Shown here in pieces: positions 25,745-34,736 of a DNA stretch of 64,000 bases. Below the pieces are notes generated by a model that searched no databases, was not told where the DNA came from, and was given only the letters and a program-made list of their open reading frames with translations. The stretch lies in NCBI RefSeq assembly GCF_030150205.1, contig NZ_JASLGT010000017.1, positions 62,001-126,000 of the forward strand. The letters run 5' to 3'. Made by a program: the position numbers and the translations under genes. Every line of letters starts with the position of its first letter. Within the stretch, counting starts at the first letter, position 1. The stretch is from Niabella sp. (GTDB taxonomy: Bacteria; Bacteroidota; Bacteroidia; Chitinophagales; Chitinophagaceae).

Positions 25745-25830
25745 TGCCCCAGGCGGGACTTGAACCCGCACGGACATTGCTGCCCACAGGATTTTAAGTC
25801 CTGCGTGTCTACCAATTCCACCACCAGGGC
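25745..25830 (-). tRNA. tRNA-Leu (anticodon UAA)
   Basis: An 86-base class II tRNA. The acceptor GCCCTGG pairs with CTGGGGC (two G-U pairs), with discriminator A. The anticodon stem CAGGA/TCCTG encloses the loop CTTAAAA, giving anticodon TAA. A long variable arm follows, and the T arm is GCGGG/CCCGC around TTCAAGT. CCA is not encoded. The 3' end faces the AraC-linked cluster, the usual orientation for integrated elements. Confidence 0.95.
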
Positions 25831-25884
25831 AATATTTTTAAGAGCTTGATCCGTTCGCCGGCGCTGCCTGCCGGAAGAGATCTG

Positions 25885-25931
25885 AAGTCCTGCGTGTTTA
25901 CCTCCCGATACTTCGGGACCACCACCAGGGC
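25885..25931 (-). pseudogene. Broken partial copy of tRNA-Leu
   Basis: AAGTCCTGCGTGTTTACC (25885-25902, one mismatch) and CCACCACCAGGGC (25919-25931) repeat the anticodon-arm and 5' acceptor/D-arm strands of the intact tRNA-Leu. Between them a hairpin TCCCGA-TACT-TCGGGA replaces part of the D arm. The T arm and 3' half are missing, so it is not functional. Confidence 0.65.
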
Positions 25932-25941
25932 GAAAAAAAAA

Positions 25942-26008
25942 GTTATCAGTTATCAGCCATGAGCTATCAGTAATGATTCCAATAACAAATAACGTATAAC
26001 GAATAACT
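25942..26008. repeat. Heptanucleotide arrays between the two tRNAs
   Basis: Five 7-base units of the type GTTATCA/GCTATCA (25942-25976) are followed by four units of the type AATAACG (25981-26008). They belong to the same degenerate heptamer family as the arrays at 34203, 45471, 55936 and 56044. Confidence 0.6.
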
Positions 26009-26019
26009 TTTTCAAAGAG

Positions 26020-26092
<73 letters not shown>

Positions 26093-26196
26093 GTTGATAA
26101 GAACTTTTTGTTTTTTCTTAAGTATTGGCTTGTTACTTAAGGGGTTGCGAAGATAAGGAGTTTTTTTTAACTACAAAAAAAATCGGCAACTTTTTT

Positions 26197-26439
26197 TTAT
26201 TTATATTTTGGAGTGTACAAAGTGCTCTCCTGAACGGTAACGTTCGGCTTTTCAAAATGCTTTGTATAAAGACGGTAGCAACCTCCCCAGGTAAATAAAA
26301 AGAGGCATGCATAAACGAGATAGAATAAAAAACGGGAACTGGAAACCCAGCTGAATTTAAAATCCTTATTCTGGCTTTGTTTTAATTCTTCCTGGTATTC
26401 CTGCTCTTTTATCTGCTCAACGTCAAAATTATGTTCCAT
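26197..26439 (-). CDS. Small single-pass membrane protein
   Basis: An 80-residue protein: a charged N-terminus rich in Glu, Gln and Lys (about 1-30), one membrane segment (FLFYLVYACLFLFTWGG, about 37-53) and a short tail. No family is recognised. It lies between the tRNA-Gly and a glycosyltransferase gene on the same strand, 43 bases downstream of the latter. Confidence 0.6.
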   Translation of the reverse strand: MEHNFDVEQIKEQEYQEELKQSQNKDFKFSWVSSSRFLFYLVYACLFLFTWGGCYRLYTKHFEKPNVTVQESTLYTPKYK

Positions 26440-26482
26440 TCTGTATCAGTAATATTGTGTCGCAAAAATAAGGATCTATTCA

Positions 26483-27517
26483 TTAATTTGTCACTTCTTT
26501 GTCAACAATTTCGGAGAACTTTTTTTTCCCGTTGACAAAATGTGCCCAGGCAATGTTTTTTTTCAGGAGTCCTTCTAACGGTCCTCTTTTATTTTTAGGA
26601 AAAATGCTTTTCTTCTGATCGGCCAGTATCCATTTTACAAAAGAGAGGTGCGCACTGGCTACTGCCACAAAATAACCGCCGTCTCCGCCTAACAGGCTTT
26701 TAAAAGCGGAAACGCCATCCAGGATCGCCCGCAGAAAAATAACATATAGCCGCCGCCAGCCATACATATTCTTATACATCATGATATGGTTGTTGCGGAA
26801 ATTGAGATAGGTTTTTAAAGAATTGCCCTTGGGAAGGGTGCCGCCGCCTACATGGTAAACCACCGATTGGGGACAGGAACGGATGCCATAGCCCAGCAAC
26901 TGGATACGCCAGCAAAGATCGATCTCTTCCTGGTGCGCAAAAAAATACGGATCAAAGCCCCCGGCTTCATGAAATACCCTTGAACGGATAAACAGGGCCG
27001 CACCGCTCGCCCAGAAGATGGGCGCTGAAACATCGTACTGCCCTTCATCCGTTTCGGTAAAATCAAAGACCCGGCCTTTTGCAAAGGGATAACAAAAATG
27101 ATCCATCCACCCGCCGGCAGCTCCTGCATATTCGAAGTATTTCGGATGATTGTAGGACAGGATCTTGGGCTGACAGGCGGCCAGGGAACTGTCTGATTCG
27201 AGCATATTCAGCAGGGGATCGATAAACCCATCGGTAACCTGTACATCTGAATTGAGCAGCAGGTAATAATCGGTATCCACCTGCTCCAATGCCAGGTTAT
27301 ATCCCCTGGCAAACCCGTGGTTCTCTTTAAAACGGATGATGCGTACAGCAGGAAAATGCTGCTCCAGCCAGGCAACTGAATCATCCGTAGACCCATTATC
27401 GGCCACTACCACCTGCAACGGCGTATAACGGGTTTGTACAACGCCGGGAAGGAATTGCTCCAGGTATTTTTTACCGTTCCAGTTTAAAATAACAATAGCG
27501 ACAGATGGGGGCATCAT
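26483..27517 (-). CDS. Family 2 glycosyltransferase
   Basis: A 344-residue GT-A glycosyltransferase. The N-terminus VAIVILNWNGKKYLEQFL and the motif VVVADNGSTDDSVAWL are characteristic. YYLLLNSDVQV carries the DxD-like metal-binding residues (about 94), and HQEEIDLCWRIQLLGYG is the usual catalytic ED region (about 203). It probably transfers a sugar (rhamnosyl-transferase-like subgroup) in cell-surface polysaccharide synthesis. The C-terminus has a weak amphipathic or hydrophobic part but no clear membrane helix. The ATG at 27517 is preferred over the TTG at 27526. Confidence 0.9.
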   Translation of the reverse strand: MMPPSVAIVILNWNGKKYLEQFLPGVVQTRYTPLQVVVADNGSTDDSVAWLEQHFPAVRIIRFKENHGFARGYNLALEQVDTDYYLLLNSDVQVTDGFIDPLLNMLESDSSLAACQPKILSYNHPKYFEYAGAAGGWMDHFCYPFAKGRVFDFTETDEGQYDVSAPIFWASGAALFIRSRVFHEAGGFDPYFFAHQEEIDLCWRIQLLGYGIRSCPQSVVYHVGGGTLPKGNSLKTYLNFRNNHIMMYKNMYGWRRLYVIFLRAILDGVSAFKSLLGGDGGYFVAVASAHLSFVKWILADQKKSIFPKNKRGPLEGLLKKNIAWAHFVNGKKKFSEIVDKEVTN

Positions 27518-27556
27518 GGACTGCAAAGATTCAAAAATAATGCAAGCAAATCAAAA

Positions 27557-27799
27557 TCAAGCCCTTTTATCTTCAACAGGAGCCGGCTTTTTAACAAAAA
27601 GATGGTAGAGCTGAATAACGGCGATAAGCCCGTTGGAAATAATGATGGGCCATTTCCATCCCAGCAGGATACCGTAAGCCACAAAAAAGAGGCAGCCGGC
27701 AAAATTAATGACCCGTATGGCTTTCAGTTGTTTGGGGATGAATGAGATCACCAGTAAGGCCATGGCTATATAGCCGATATATTCAACAGATGCATGCAT
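27557..27799 (-). CDS. Small three-helix membrane protein (YgjV-like)
   Basis: An 80-residue protein with three membrane segments (about 8-22, 32-47, 50-67): IGYIAMALLVISFIPKQLKA, FAGCLFFVAYGILLGWKWPI, SNGLIAVIQLYHLF. The pattern SFIPKQ...IRVINF...YG..LG.W resembles small YgjV/SWEET-like inner-membrane proteins. The function is not established. It lies 39 bases upstream of the glycosyltransferase on the same strand and could be co-transcribed. Confidence 0.65.
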   Translation of the reverse strand: MHASVEYIGYIAMALLVISFIPKQLKAIRVINFAGCLFFVAYGILLGWKWPIIISNGLIAVIQLYHLFVKKPAPVEDKRA

Positions 27800-27970
27800 G
27801 AACGATGTTATCTTTCTGAAAAAATGAGGCTTCGGTTCTTATTTGCGTAAAGTTATTCATTTGTAGCATTATTTTTGTTGCAACTTATACCGGTCTCCGT
27901 CAATCTATTAGAAGCAATGAATCGATAAAAGCGGAAGATTGGCCGGTAACACGATATAACCCCAGTAGCT

Positions 27971-28399
27971 ATGAAGTATGTATTACCTTTTTTGATGTTA
28001 TTCCTGGGTTCCCAACTATGGGCGCAAACAGGCGGAGTGGCTGTATATAAAGATCCGCGGATCGACCTGCTGTTGAAAAAACAGGCCGATGTAAATAACC
28101 TGTCTACCCGCAACTCTTCCAAAAGGAGAACCGCATCGGGGTACCGGTTGCTGGTCATCAGCACCAATAATAAGGCGGAAGCCATTGCGGCGCGGACAAA
28201 GATCTATTCCAATTTTCCCGAATTAAAACCCTATATGTGGCACCAGTCTCCTTATTTTAAAGTAAAGGCAGGCAACTTTACCTCGCGGCAGGATGCACAG
28301 GCCTATCAAAAAAGGCTCAGCGCCTTTTTTCCCGGTGGTGTGTTTATCATGAATGACATAGTGGAGGTGAACCCGGATAGTTCCGAAAGCGAGGATTAA
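27971..28399 (+). CDS. Exported SPOR-like domain protein
   Basis: A 142-residue protein with a signal peptide (LPFLMLFLGSQLWAQ). The C-terminal region (about 55-125) shows the SPOR pattern: GYRLLVISTNNKAEAIAART, then PYFKVKAGNFTSRQDAQAYQ, then RLSAFFPGGVFI. SPOR domains bind denuded peptidoglycan glycans. It stands alone, divergent from the YgjV-like gene. Confidence 0.75.
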   Translation: MKYVLPFLMLFLGSQLWAQTGGVAVYKDPRIDLLLKKQADVNNLSTRNSSKRRTASGYRLLVISTNNKAEAIAARTKIYSNFPELKPYMWHQSPYFKVKAGNFTSRQDAQAYQKRLSAFFPGGVFIMNDIVEVNPDSSESED

Positions 28400-28654
28400 T
28401 AATTGGGGTTTAATAGCGAGCTGCGTTTCGTTTGAACCGGAGGAGGGCCCAGGTGCCTGAAGAGATATAGCGGCAAGCCGTTGCGGTTTTTGCGGATACC
28501 TTGCGAACATTACGGTTAAATTCCAACACCTGCTGAAATATAATAGCACTCAATAGCCTTCAAAAAACACGGCTTCTGGGCCATCCACGGCCGTCTGACT
28601 CCTTATTATGGATCTGTTTTTTCCAATGACCGGATTATCAGTTATTTTTGCCGG

Positions 28655-29848
28655 ATGACGGATAAAATACAATTGCTGGCAAAACAGTATGCGCCGGAGT
28701 TGATCGAAGTGCGCCGGTACCTGCATGCGCATCCTGAATTAAGCTACCAGGAATTTGAAACTTCTAAATATATACAGGCCCGGTTAACCGATCTGGGCAT
28801 TCCTTTTGAGGTAAAAGCAACCACCGGTGTAATCGGATTATTGAAAGGACGTAACCCGGAGAAGCGCATCATCGCCCTGCGGGCAGATATGGATGCATTG
28901 CCCATCCAGGAATTGAACGATGTCAGTTACCGTTCTGTAAATGAAAATATAATGCACGCCTGCGGACATGATGTACATACGGCCTGTTTGTTGGGCGCGG
29001 CAAAGATCCTGAATGAAATAAAAGACCAATGGGAGGGAACCATCAAGCTGATCTTTCAGCCGGGGGAAGAAAAAAATCCGGGTGGGGCCAGCCTGTTGAT
29101 AAAGGAAGGTGTACTGGAACATCCGGCTCCGGCGGTGATCTTCGGGTTGCATGTACACCCGGGACTTGAAGTGGGTAAACTCAGTTTCCGGGAAGGAAAG
29201 GTAATGGCCAGTGCGGATGAGCTGTACATCACTGTAAAAGGAAAAGGCGGCCATGCGGCGGCACCAAATTTATGTGTAGACCCGATCCTGATCGCATCAC
29301 ACCTGGTGGTGGCACTGCAGCAGGTGATCAGCCGGCGTAATAATCCGCAAAACCCTACCGTATTGTCCATAACGGCCTTTAATGGAGGCACTACTACCAA
29401 TGTGATTCCGGATGAGGTAAAACTGAAAGGAACCTTCCGTGCCATGAATGAACAGTGGCGGTTTGAGGCGCATGAAATCATCCGGAGTATTTCCGAAGGC
29501 GTGGTGAAGGGTATGGGCGGGAGCCTGGATCTGCATATAGATGTAGGCTATCCCAGTGTATACAACAACGAGGCGCTTACGCAACAGGCAACAGCATTGG
29601 CGGCAGCCTATGCCGGTGCGGCACAGGTTGGTGAAACGGAGATCCGTATGGGCGCCGAAGATTTTGGCTATTATACGCAACAGATCCCCGGTTGCTTTTA
29701 CCGCCTGGGGGTGATGAATGTGGAGCGGGGCATTACAGCAGGTGTGCATACGCCCTTATTTAATGTAGATGAAAATGCGATCGAGCTGGGAATGGGTATG
29801 ATGGCCTGGCTGGCCGTTGCAACGGATTTAACAAAATTGAAGGGATAA
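28655..29848 (+). CDS. M20 family amidohydrolase / carboxypeptidase
   Basis: A 397-residue cytoplasmic metal-dependent amidohydrolase, of the N-acyl-amino-acid or hippurate hydrolase type. Metal ligands lie in HACGHDVH (about 100-107), QPGEEK (about 136), LHVHPG (about 161) and VHTPLFNVDE (about 363). RADMDALP is the conserved early motif, and the dimerisation (lid) domain occupies about 190-300 (KGKGGHAAAP; FNGGTTTNVIP). The substrate is an N-acylated amino acid or peptide. The ATG at 28655 gives the usual N-terminus. A small exported protein gene follows. Confidence 0.92.
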   Translation: MTDKIQLLAKQYAPELIEVRRYLHAHPELSYQEFETSKYIQARLTDLGIPFEVKATTGVIGLLKGRNPEKRIIALRADMDALPIQELNDVSYRSVNENIMHACGHDVHTACLLGAAKILNEIKDQWEGTIKLIFQPGEEKNPGGASLLIKEGVLEHPAPAVIFGLHVHPGLEVGKLSFREGKVMASADELYITVKGKGGHAAAPNLCVDPILIASHLVVALQQVISRRNNPQNPTVLSITAFNGGTTTNVIPDEVKLKGTFRAMNEQWRFEAHEIIRSISEGVVKGMGGSLDLHIDVGYPSVYNNEALTQQATALAAAYAGAAQVGETEIRMGAEDFGYYTQQIPGCFYRLGVMNVERGITAGVHTPLFNVDENAIELGMGMMAWLAVATDLTKLKG

Positions 29849-29883
29849 TCGGCGGCCTCATTGCATCATTGAAAAAAAGAATC

Positions 29884-30261
29884 ATGATTAAAGCTATCAT
29901 TGCCGGCGTATTATTTACGCTATGCTCGTTCACTGCAACGGCACAATCCAAAAGTGACTCTGCAAAAACGGCGCGCGATTTCCTGATCCAACAGGAAGAA
30001 AGTCATGGAAGCCATCCGGACAACCGGAACAGGAACCGGATCGAAAATGTCAAAACAGCGCCGGATAGCAATGCCGCAACAAAAAAAGCGGAAACAAAGA
30101 AGAAGAAATGCTGGTTCAGCCGGAAGAAGAAAAAAGATAGTGGAGGAAAGCCGGCCAAGGATGCGCTTGAAGACCGGAATACAAAAGACCCCAGGATCGA
30201 TAAAGGCCCAAAAACCAATACAAAAGCAGCGCCATCCATTCTCAAAGACGCTAAAAAATAG
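29884..30261 (+). CDS. Exported Lys-rich hypothetical protein
   Basis: A 125-residue protein with a signal peptide (AIIAGVLFTLCSFTATAQ). It is otherwise low-complexity, very rich in Lys, Asn and Asp, and probably disordered (KKAETKKKKCWFSRKKKKDS). It may start earlier at the TTG at 29869. No domain is recognised. It is convergent with the S41 peptidase gene. Confidence 0.55.
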   Translation: MIKAIIAGVLFTLCSFTATAQSKSDSAKTARDFLIQQEESHGSHPDNRNRNRIENVKTAPDSNAATKKAETKKKKCWFSRKKKKDSGGKPAKDALEDRNTKDPRIDKGPKTNTKAAPSILKDAKK

Positions 30262-30289
30262 ATCAACAGCTCCCGGCAGAAGGAGTGAA

Positions 30290-31996
30290 TCAGTTCCTTT
30301 TACGTTTCTGATCTGCGGTTACAATCATGTCCTGGATATTGGTGATGTTTCCTACACTACGGCCAATGGGGCGGAATACCTCTGTTGAAGAAGTTGCTGC
30401 CATTGTAACCTGGGCAGTTCTTGCCAGGGACAACGCCGGGTTATAATTATCATTACCGGTTATTTTGCGGATGGCATATTTAAAACAGGCTTCATTTGGA
30501 TTTCCAAAATCATAGCGAAGATCATCCAGTACCTGTAAATCGGTGCTCATTCCGTCGTAATAAGTGCCGGTTTGTGTACCGTTGATCTGGTTTTTGTTCT
30601 TTGTTTCAAAATTGGCCATATACACACTGTAATTACCGAGGCGTATATCAAAAAAGCCAACAGGCTTCCCGTAGGTTTTTTTCCCATTATCGCTAAATAC
30701 GGCGCCAATAAGGTAAATATTGTCATAGTAAGGCTTCAGGGAATTGATCAATAGCTCGCTGGCGGACGCGGTGGAGCTGCTTACAATAAAATACAGCTTT
30801 TTTGTTGTATTGTTATTATTGAAGGGCCCCGTTTTGCTGATGACAGTTGTATTTACCGCAACACTGTAATCCACGTCAAAATAAGTAAATCCCCGGGGCT
30901 GGTTATTGGCATCGTATACCTGTTGGTTTCTTAACAAGGTAGCCTGCTTGTTTTGCATGGTTGGGTTGTAAAATTCAGCAAATAATACCTGCCCGTCTAT
31001 ACCGGCCGGTGCCAGAAGGTTGCCAAAATATGCGGCTGTTTTTACAACGCCTCCTCCGTTGTACCGGAGATCAACGACGATATCTGTAATGTTGCCAAAT
31101 TTGCTAAATGCTTCGTCCAGCGCAGGCTGGGCATTGCTTAGGTCGGTAAAGGAGCGGAATGCAATGTAGCCTATTTTCTTTCCCGCAACATCCAGTGTGG
31201 TATCTTTAAATACAGGGTTAAAGGTATAAAGCGTTTTTTGTATAGGTGGAACATCCCGGCTGGTTTGTGTACCGGGATTGTAGACTGCAACCGTAATACT
31301 GGAAGCACTTAACGCTGCATTAATTGCCGATGCGTCTGTTTCAATTCTCAGGCTTTTACCATTGATTTTGGAGATAATATCCCCTCTTTTTAGTCCCGCC
31401 TGGTACGCCGGTGAGCCTTTGGTCACATAACGTACAAGTCCTACCATGCTGTCTTTATTGGTATAGGGCAGGGGATTTTGAACGGTACTTGCCTCTGATA
31501 CGGGCATATAACCCAGGATAAAGCCCAGGCTGTTTTCTTTTCCGTCCAGTGTCATCTTTATATTATCAGCAACGGAATGGGGCGCGAAAACGGCAGCCAG
31601 CCCTCCCGAATAAACATCGCTTGTTTTTAAAATATATGAAAATTTACATTCTGTATTGTCGTTTACAGGGTTGCCGGCACTGTTATAGGAAATTTTTTGT
31701 TCGTAAGAAAAACCGGTTGCCGGGTTGGTTGCAAATCTGCTGATGGCAAACATCTCGTCATTAAGGCCTGTTATCGTATCTGCTGAGACCAGTTTCCTGG
31801 GATTAAAAGCGGAAATGTCCGGCAAGGTGTTATTCCAATAGTAGATTTGTTTTGCATATAAAAAAAGTGAGTCTGCTAATAATTCAGGACTAACGCCTGT
31901 GGGGGTTGGCGGAAGCATGTCTTTTTTCTTGGAAGGACAGGCTGTTAGAATGGTGATGCAAAGGATGGCTGCAACTATGCTTTTGCGGAAATACAT
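30290..31996 (-). CDS. S41 peptidase lipoprotein (first)
   Basis: A 568-residue protein with a lipoprotein signal (ILCITILTAC), an N-terminal helical region, a PDZ domain (about 180-240; GSPAYQAGLKRGDIISKING) and a C-terminal S41 protease domain. IVDLRYNGGGVVKTAAY and the catalytic Ser in SSTASASELLINSLKP (near 415) are visible. It resembles carboxy-terminal processing proteases; the target is a periplasmic or surface protein. The next upstream gene is a related S41 lipoprotein in the same direction, so the two form a tandem pair. Confidence 0.9.
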   Translation of the reverse strand: MYFRKSIVAAILCITILTACPSKKKDMLPPTPTGVSPELLADSLFLYAKQIYYWNNTLPDISAFNPRKLVSADTITGLNDEMFAISRFATNPATGFSYEQKISYNSAGNPVNDNTECKFSYILKTSDVYSGGLAAVFAPHSVADNIKMTLDGKENSLGFILGYMPVSEASTVQNPLPYTNKDSMVGLVRYVTKGSPAYQAGLKRGDIISKINGKSLRIETDASAINAALSASSITVAVYNPGTQTSRDVPPIQKTLYTFNPVFKDTTLDVAGKKIGYIAFRSFTDLSNAQPALDEAFSKFGNITDIVVDLRYNGGGVVKTAAYFGNLLAPAGIDGQVLFAEFYNPTMQNKQATLLRNQQVYDANNQPRGFTYFDVDYSVAVNTTVISKTGPFNNNNTTKKLYFIVSSSTASASELLINSLKPYYDNIYLIGAVFSDNGKKTYGKPVGFFDIRLGNYSVYMANFETKNKNQINGTQTGTYYDGMSTDLQVLDDLRYDFGNPNEACFKYAIRKITGNDNYNPALSLARTAQVTMAATSSTEVFRPIGRSVGNITNIQDMIVTADQKRKRN

Positions 31997-32187
31997 AAAC
32001 TTTATTTTATGAAGATAGGAATTAATTTTCTTTTTTATTTGAAATTTTTATAATGTAGGATTTCACCGGCCGGAACGCAGTTGAGGTATTAAGAAGATCA
32101 AAAGCCGTTTTAATCTGGCCCGGGCTGCCGAATTATTAAAAAAGAGTGCAGAAAATACCGTTTTTATTACAACAGCCCATAAGCTTG

Positions 32188-33657
32188 CTACCGCAACATA
32201 TTATCGTAATATTGTTTTTTTAGTTGTATTTCGGGTACCTGGGTAGCTGCCCGGGCAGTGGTGCCGGTGGTAACAGCTACTTTCACAGGAATGCCATCGA
32301 TCAGATCTAACGCAACTTTTGTGCAGTCTTCAGTTACATCCCCCCAGGCTTTGTCTACCCCATCGTATACTTTATAATCGGGTGTAAAGCCTGCATAGGG
32401 AACCTGGGTATCCGTGCTGTTTTTGGTCATAAACGAAACCGTCCAGAAAGTGACTTTTTTGAACAGGTCAACGGGGAAAAATCCCACCGGTTTTCCAAAC
32501 GTGTTATCATCCCCGATCAGTTTGATATTCCCGTTGAAATAAGGCTTCAGGTCGTTTATAAGCAGCTCGGCGGATGAAGCAGTCTGCTTGCTTACAATTA
32601 CAAATAAATTACCCGGATTGATGGGGAATCCTTTTGTAGCGTCTGTTTTGTTGAAGGTAACGGTGTTGCCATAGGCGTCTGGTTTATAATAGCTGGCACT
32701 ATAAGCGTGCCGGGTACGCATCAGGGGATAATTGCCTGCCTGCAGATCCGCATTATAGTAATAAGTATACATTTTGTTGCCATTACCTGCCGTTGCCGGA
32801 GCCAGGCTATTGGCCAGAAAGTCTTGCGTACGGGTAAAACCACCGTTATTATAACGCAGGTCCAGGATGATATTCTTTACTCCCGCATCGTTAAAAGAGC
32901 GGAGCGCGGCCTCTATAGCCGGCCGGGAATCTTCCAGCTGATCAAAAAATTTGTATACCAGGTACCCGGCTTTTGCTCCCCTGGGTGATTGCAGGATATT
33001 GGAGTATAATACGGAAGACGGTATGAAAGAGGCTATGGACAGATCCAGTGGAACCTGCTCGCCTGTTGGTTTTTCGAAAGTAACCCTGGCCGATTTGGTG
33101 GTTTCATAATAAAACATGTTATTAAGGACTGCTACGGAGGGTGTATTATTACCTAAGGTGGTCTCGTCTACTTTGACAATTTTCCAACCCCGCTGAACCT
33201 CATTTCTCCCGGCATATGAATCGGGGTATACATAAGTTACAAACCAACCCGTAAAGCTTCCCGTAACTCTGTTCTTACCCGATTTTACAAAGAAGCCATA
33301 GCTGTTTTCTGGCTGTGTGGCCATGCTGCCCGTTTCGGCGTTGTAGTAATCGGTGGCATAACTGTATTCTTTTGCTGAATCATAGGAATTAAAGCTGCGG
33401 ACAGCGGCGATAGTGGCCTCAGCGGTCTCCACATCAGTGCTCTTAACGTATTGCCTGGGATTAAATGATGTGTAGGTGGTACGGGTGCGGATCTCATCCC
33501 AGAAATAGATCTCCCTGGAGAACAGGTACACTGAATCGGCAACAAGTTGCAGCTCTGTGCCATTGGGCGTTATACGTACATCCTTGTTCTTATCTCTGCA
33601 GGATGCAGCCATCATCAGCAGCAGGCACCCCACAACGCCCATATTGAATACACGCAT
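32188..33657 (-). CDS. S41 peptidase lipoprotein (second)
   Basis: A 489-residue protein with a lipobox (LLLMMAASC), a degenerate PDZ region (about 130-200; NEVQRGWKIVKVDETTLGNN) and an S41 domain with ILDLRYNNGGFTRTQDF and the nucleophile region SKQTASSAELLINDLKP. The domain order is the same as the 568-residue neighbour, but sequence identity is modest. It is located 191 bases upstream of that gene. The role is inferred as surface protein processing. Confidence 0.88.
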   Translation of the reverse strand: MRVFNMGVVGCLLLMMAASCRDKNKDVRITPNGTELQLVADSVYLFSREIYFWDEIRTRTTYTSFNPRQYVKSTDVETAEATIAAVRSFNSYDSAKEYSYATDYYNAETGSMATQPENSYGFFVKSGKNRVTGSFTGWFVTYVYPDSYAGRNEVQRGWKIVKVDETTLGNNTPSVAVLNNMFYYETTKSARVTFEKPTGEQVPLDLSIASFIPSSVLYSNILQSPRGAKAGYLVYKFFDQLEDSRPAIEAALRSFNDAGVKNIILDLRYNNGGFTRTQDFLANSLAPATAGNGNKMYTYYYNADLQAGNYPLMRTRHAYSASYYKPDAYGNTVTFNKTDATKGFPINPGNLFVIVSKQTASSAELLINDLKPYFNGNIKLIGDDNTFGKPVGFFPVDLFKKVTFWTVSFMTKNSTDTQVPYAGFTPDYKVYDGVDKAWGDVTEDCTKVALDLIDGIPVKVAVTTGTTARAATQVPEIQLKKQYYDNMLR

Positions 33658-33701
33658 AGATTCCGGAATATTTGTGAAAAGTTAGCTATTAATTGTGTTT
33701 T

Positions 33702-34736
33702 TTATGTGAAAATTTTGATAACCTTTTGAAACACCTGTTCAGGGGTTATTTCCTGCATACAGCCCGCTGCTCCATGTACCGGGCAGGGTTTATTGCCAAA
33801 AACAGAAGAGGGACGGCAGGGAAGATCGGTTTGAACCGCATTTTCCAGGTCCTGTCCCCAGCCATAGAAGCCCAGCCAGGGATGTGTGCCGCCCCAGACA
33901 GAAACCACCGGAACCCCATAAAGTGAAGCCAGGTGCATATTGGCGGAGTCCATGGTCAGCATTACATCCATTTGGGCGATCAGCTGTAATTCTTCTGCAA
34001 AGGAATACCGGCCGGCAACCACGCGGATGTTTTGATGCCCTGCGGCCCATTGTTCCAGTACCGGGGTCTCCGCCTTGCTGCCAAATAAAAACAGGGTGTG
34101 TGCTTTGTTGTGTTGCAGCAGGCGTACCACCTGCTCCATCTTTTCCAACGGGTACATTTTGGCCGCATGCTTTGCAAAAGGCGCAATACCGATCCGGAAT
34201 TGCTGATTGCTGACAGCTGATGGCTGATTGCTGACAGCTGATGACTGACAACTGATAACTGATAACTGATCACCGATGCTCACCGGCGCTCCCAGTTTTC
34301 CAAACACATCCGCATACCGCTGAAACGTGGTTTTTAACGGGCGCAGTTTTTTATTATAGGGCCTTGTCAGTTCTTTTTTTTCTTTACGGCCTTTGTCAAT
34401 CACAGCGGTAGGAACAGCTCCCAGGAACAAACGGATGATTTTGGTGCGCAGTACATTGTGCAGGTCGGCTACCGCATCAAACGGAATATCCTTTTTCAGC
34501 CGGCGGCCCAGTTGTATCAGTCCGCCTATTCCTTTGTATTGTTTCCGGATATCAACCCCATAAAAATGAAGGCGGTCAATAGCTGCAAAAAGCGGTGCAT
34601 GAAACGGAACGGATACCATGGTGATTTCCAGTCCGGGATGTTGTGCTAATAAAAGCCGGAGTACGGGAACGGTCATGGCTGCATCTCCCAGGGCAGAGAA
34701 CCGGAATACCAGTATATGTTTGGGAGGGGCCTTCAT
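33702..34736 (-). CDS. Family 9 (heptosyltransferase-like) glycosyltransferase
   Basis: A 344-residue GT-B enzyme of the ADP-heptose:LPS heptosyltransferase family. ILVFRFSALGDAAMTVPVLR is the typical N-terminus, MTMDSANMHLASLYGVPVVS the donor-binding region, and VWGGTHP follows. It should add a sugar to LPS or a related surface glycan. Residues about 155-178 (VISCQSSAVSN, then QPSAVSN) are encoded by a heptanucleotide array and look like an insertion between the two domains. Its ATG shares one base with the stop of the upstream DUF4254 gene, so translation is coupled. Confidence 0.9.
   Translation of the reverse strand: MKAPPKHILVFRFSALGDAAMTVPVLRLLLAQHPGLEITMVSVPFHAPLFAAIDRLHFYGVDIRKQYKGIGGLIQLGRRLKKDIPFDAVADLHNVLRTKIIRLFLGAVPTAVIDKGRKEKKELTRPYNKKLRPLKTTFQRYADVFGKLGAPVSIGDQLSVISCQSSAVSNQPSAVSNQQFRIGIAPFAKHAAKMYPLEKMEQVVRLLQHNKAHTLFLFGSKAETPVLEQWAAGHQNIRVVAGRYSFAEELQLIAQMDVMLTMDSANMHLASLYGVPVVSVWGGTHPWLGFYGWGQDLENAVQTDLPCRPSSVFGNKPCPVHGAAGCMQEITPEQVFQKVIKIFT
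34203..34272. repeat. Heptanucleotide array inside the GT9 gene
   Basis: Ten consecutive 7-base units of the pattern CTGATNN/CTGACNN, exactly 70 bases. The first three units are repeated by the next three with one difference, a 21-base duplication. Loss or gain of a single unit would shift the glycosyltransferase frame. Confidence 0.85.

Noticed and set aside
34203..34272. Short regularly spaced repeats that might suggest a CRISPR array
   Set aside because: Units are 7 bases with no spacers, and no cas gene is in the window.
33790..34273. Alternative minus-strand frames across the GT9 gene
   Set aside because: They are shadow frames created by the heptamer array; the GT9 frame carries all conserved motifs.
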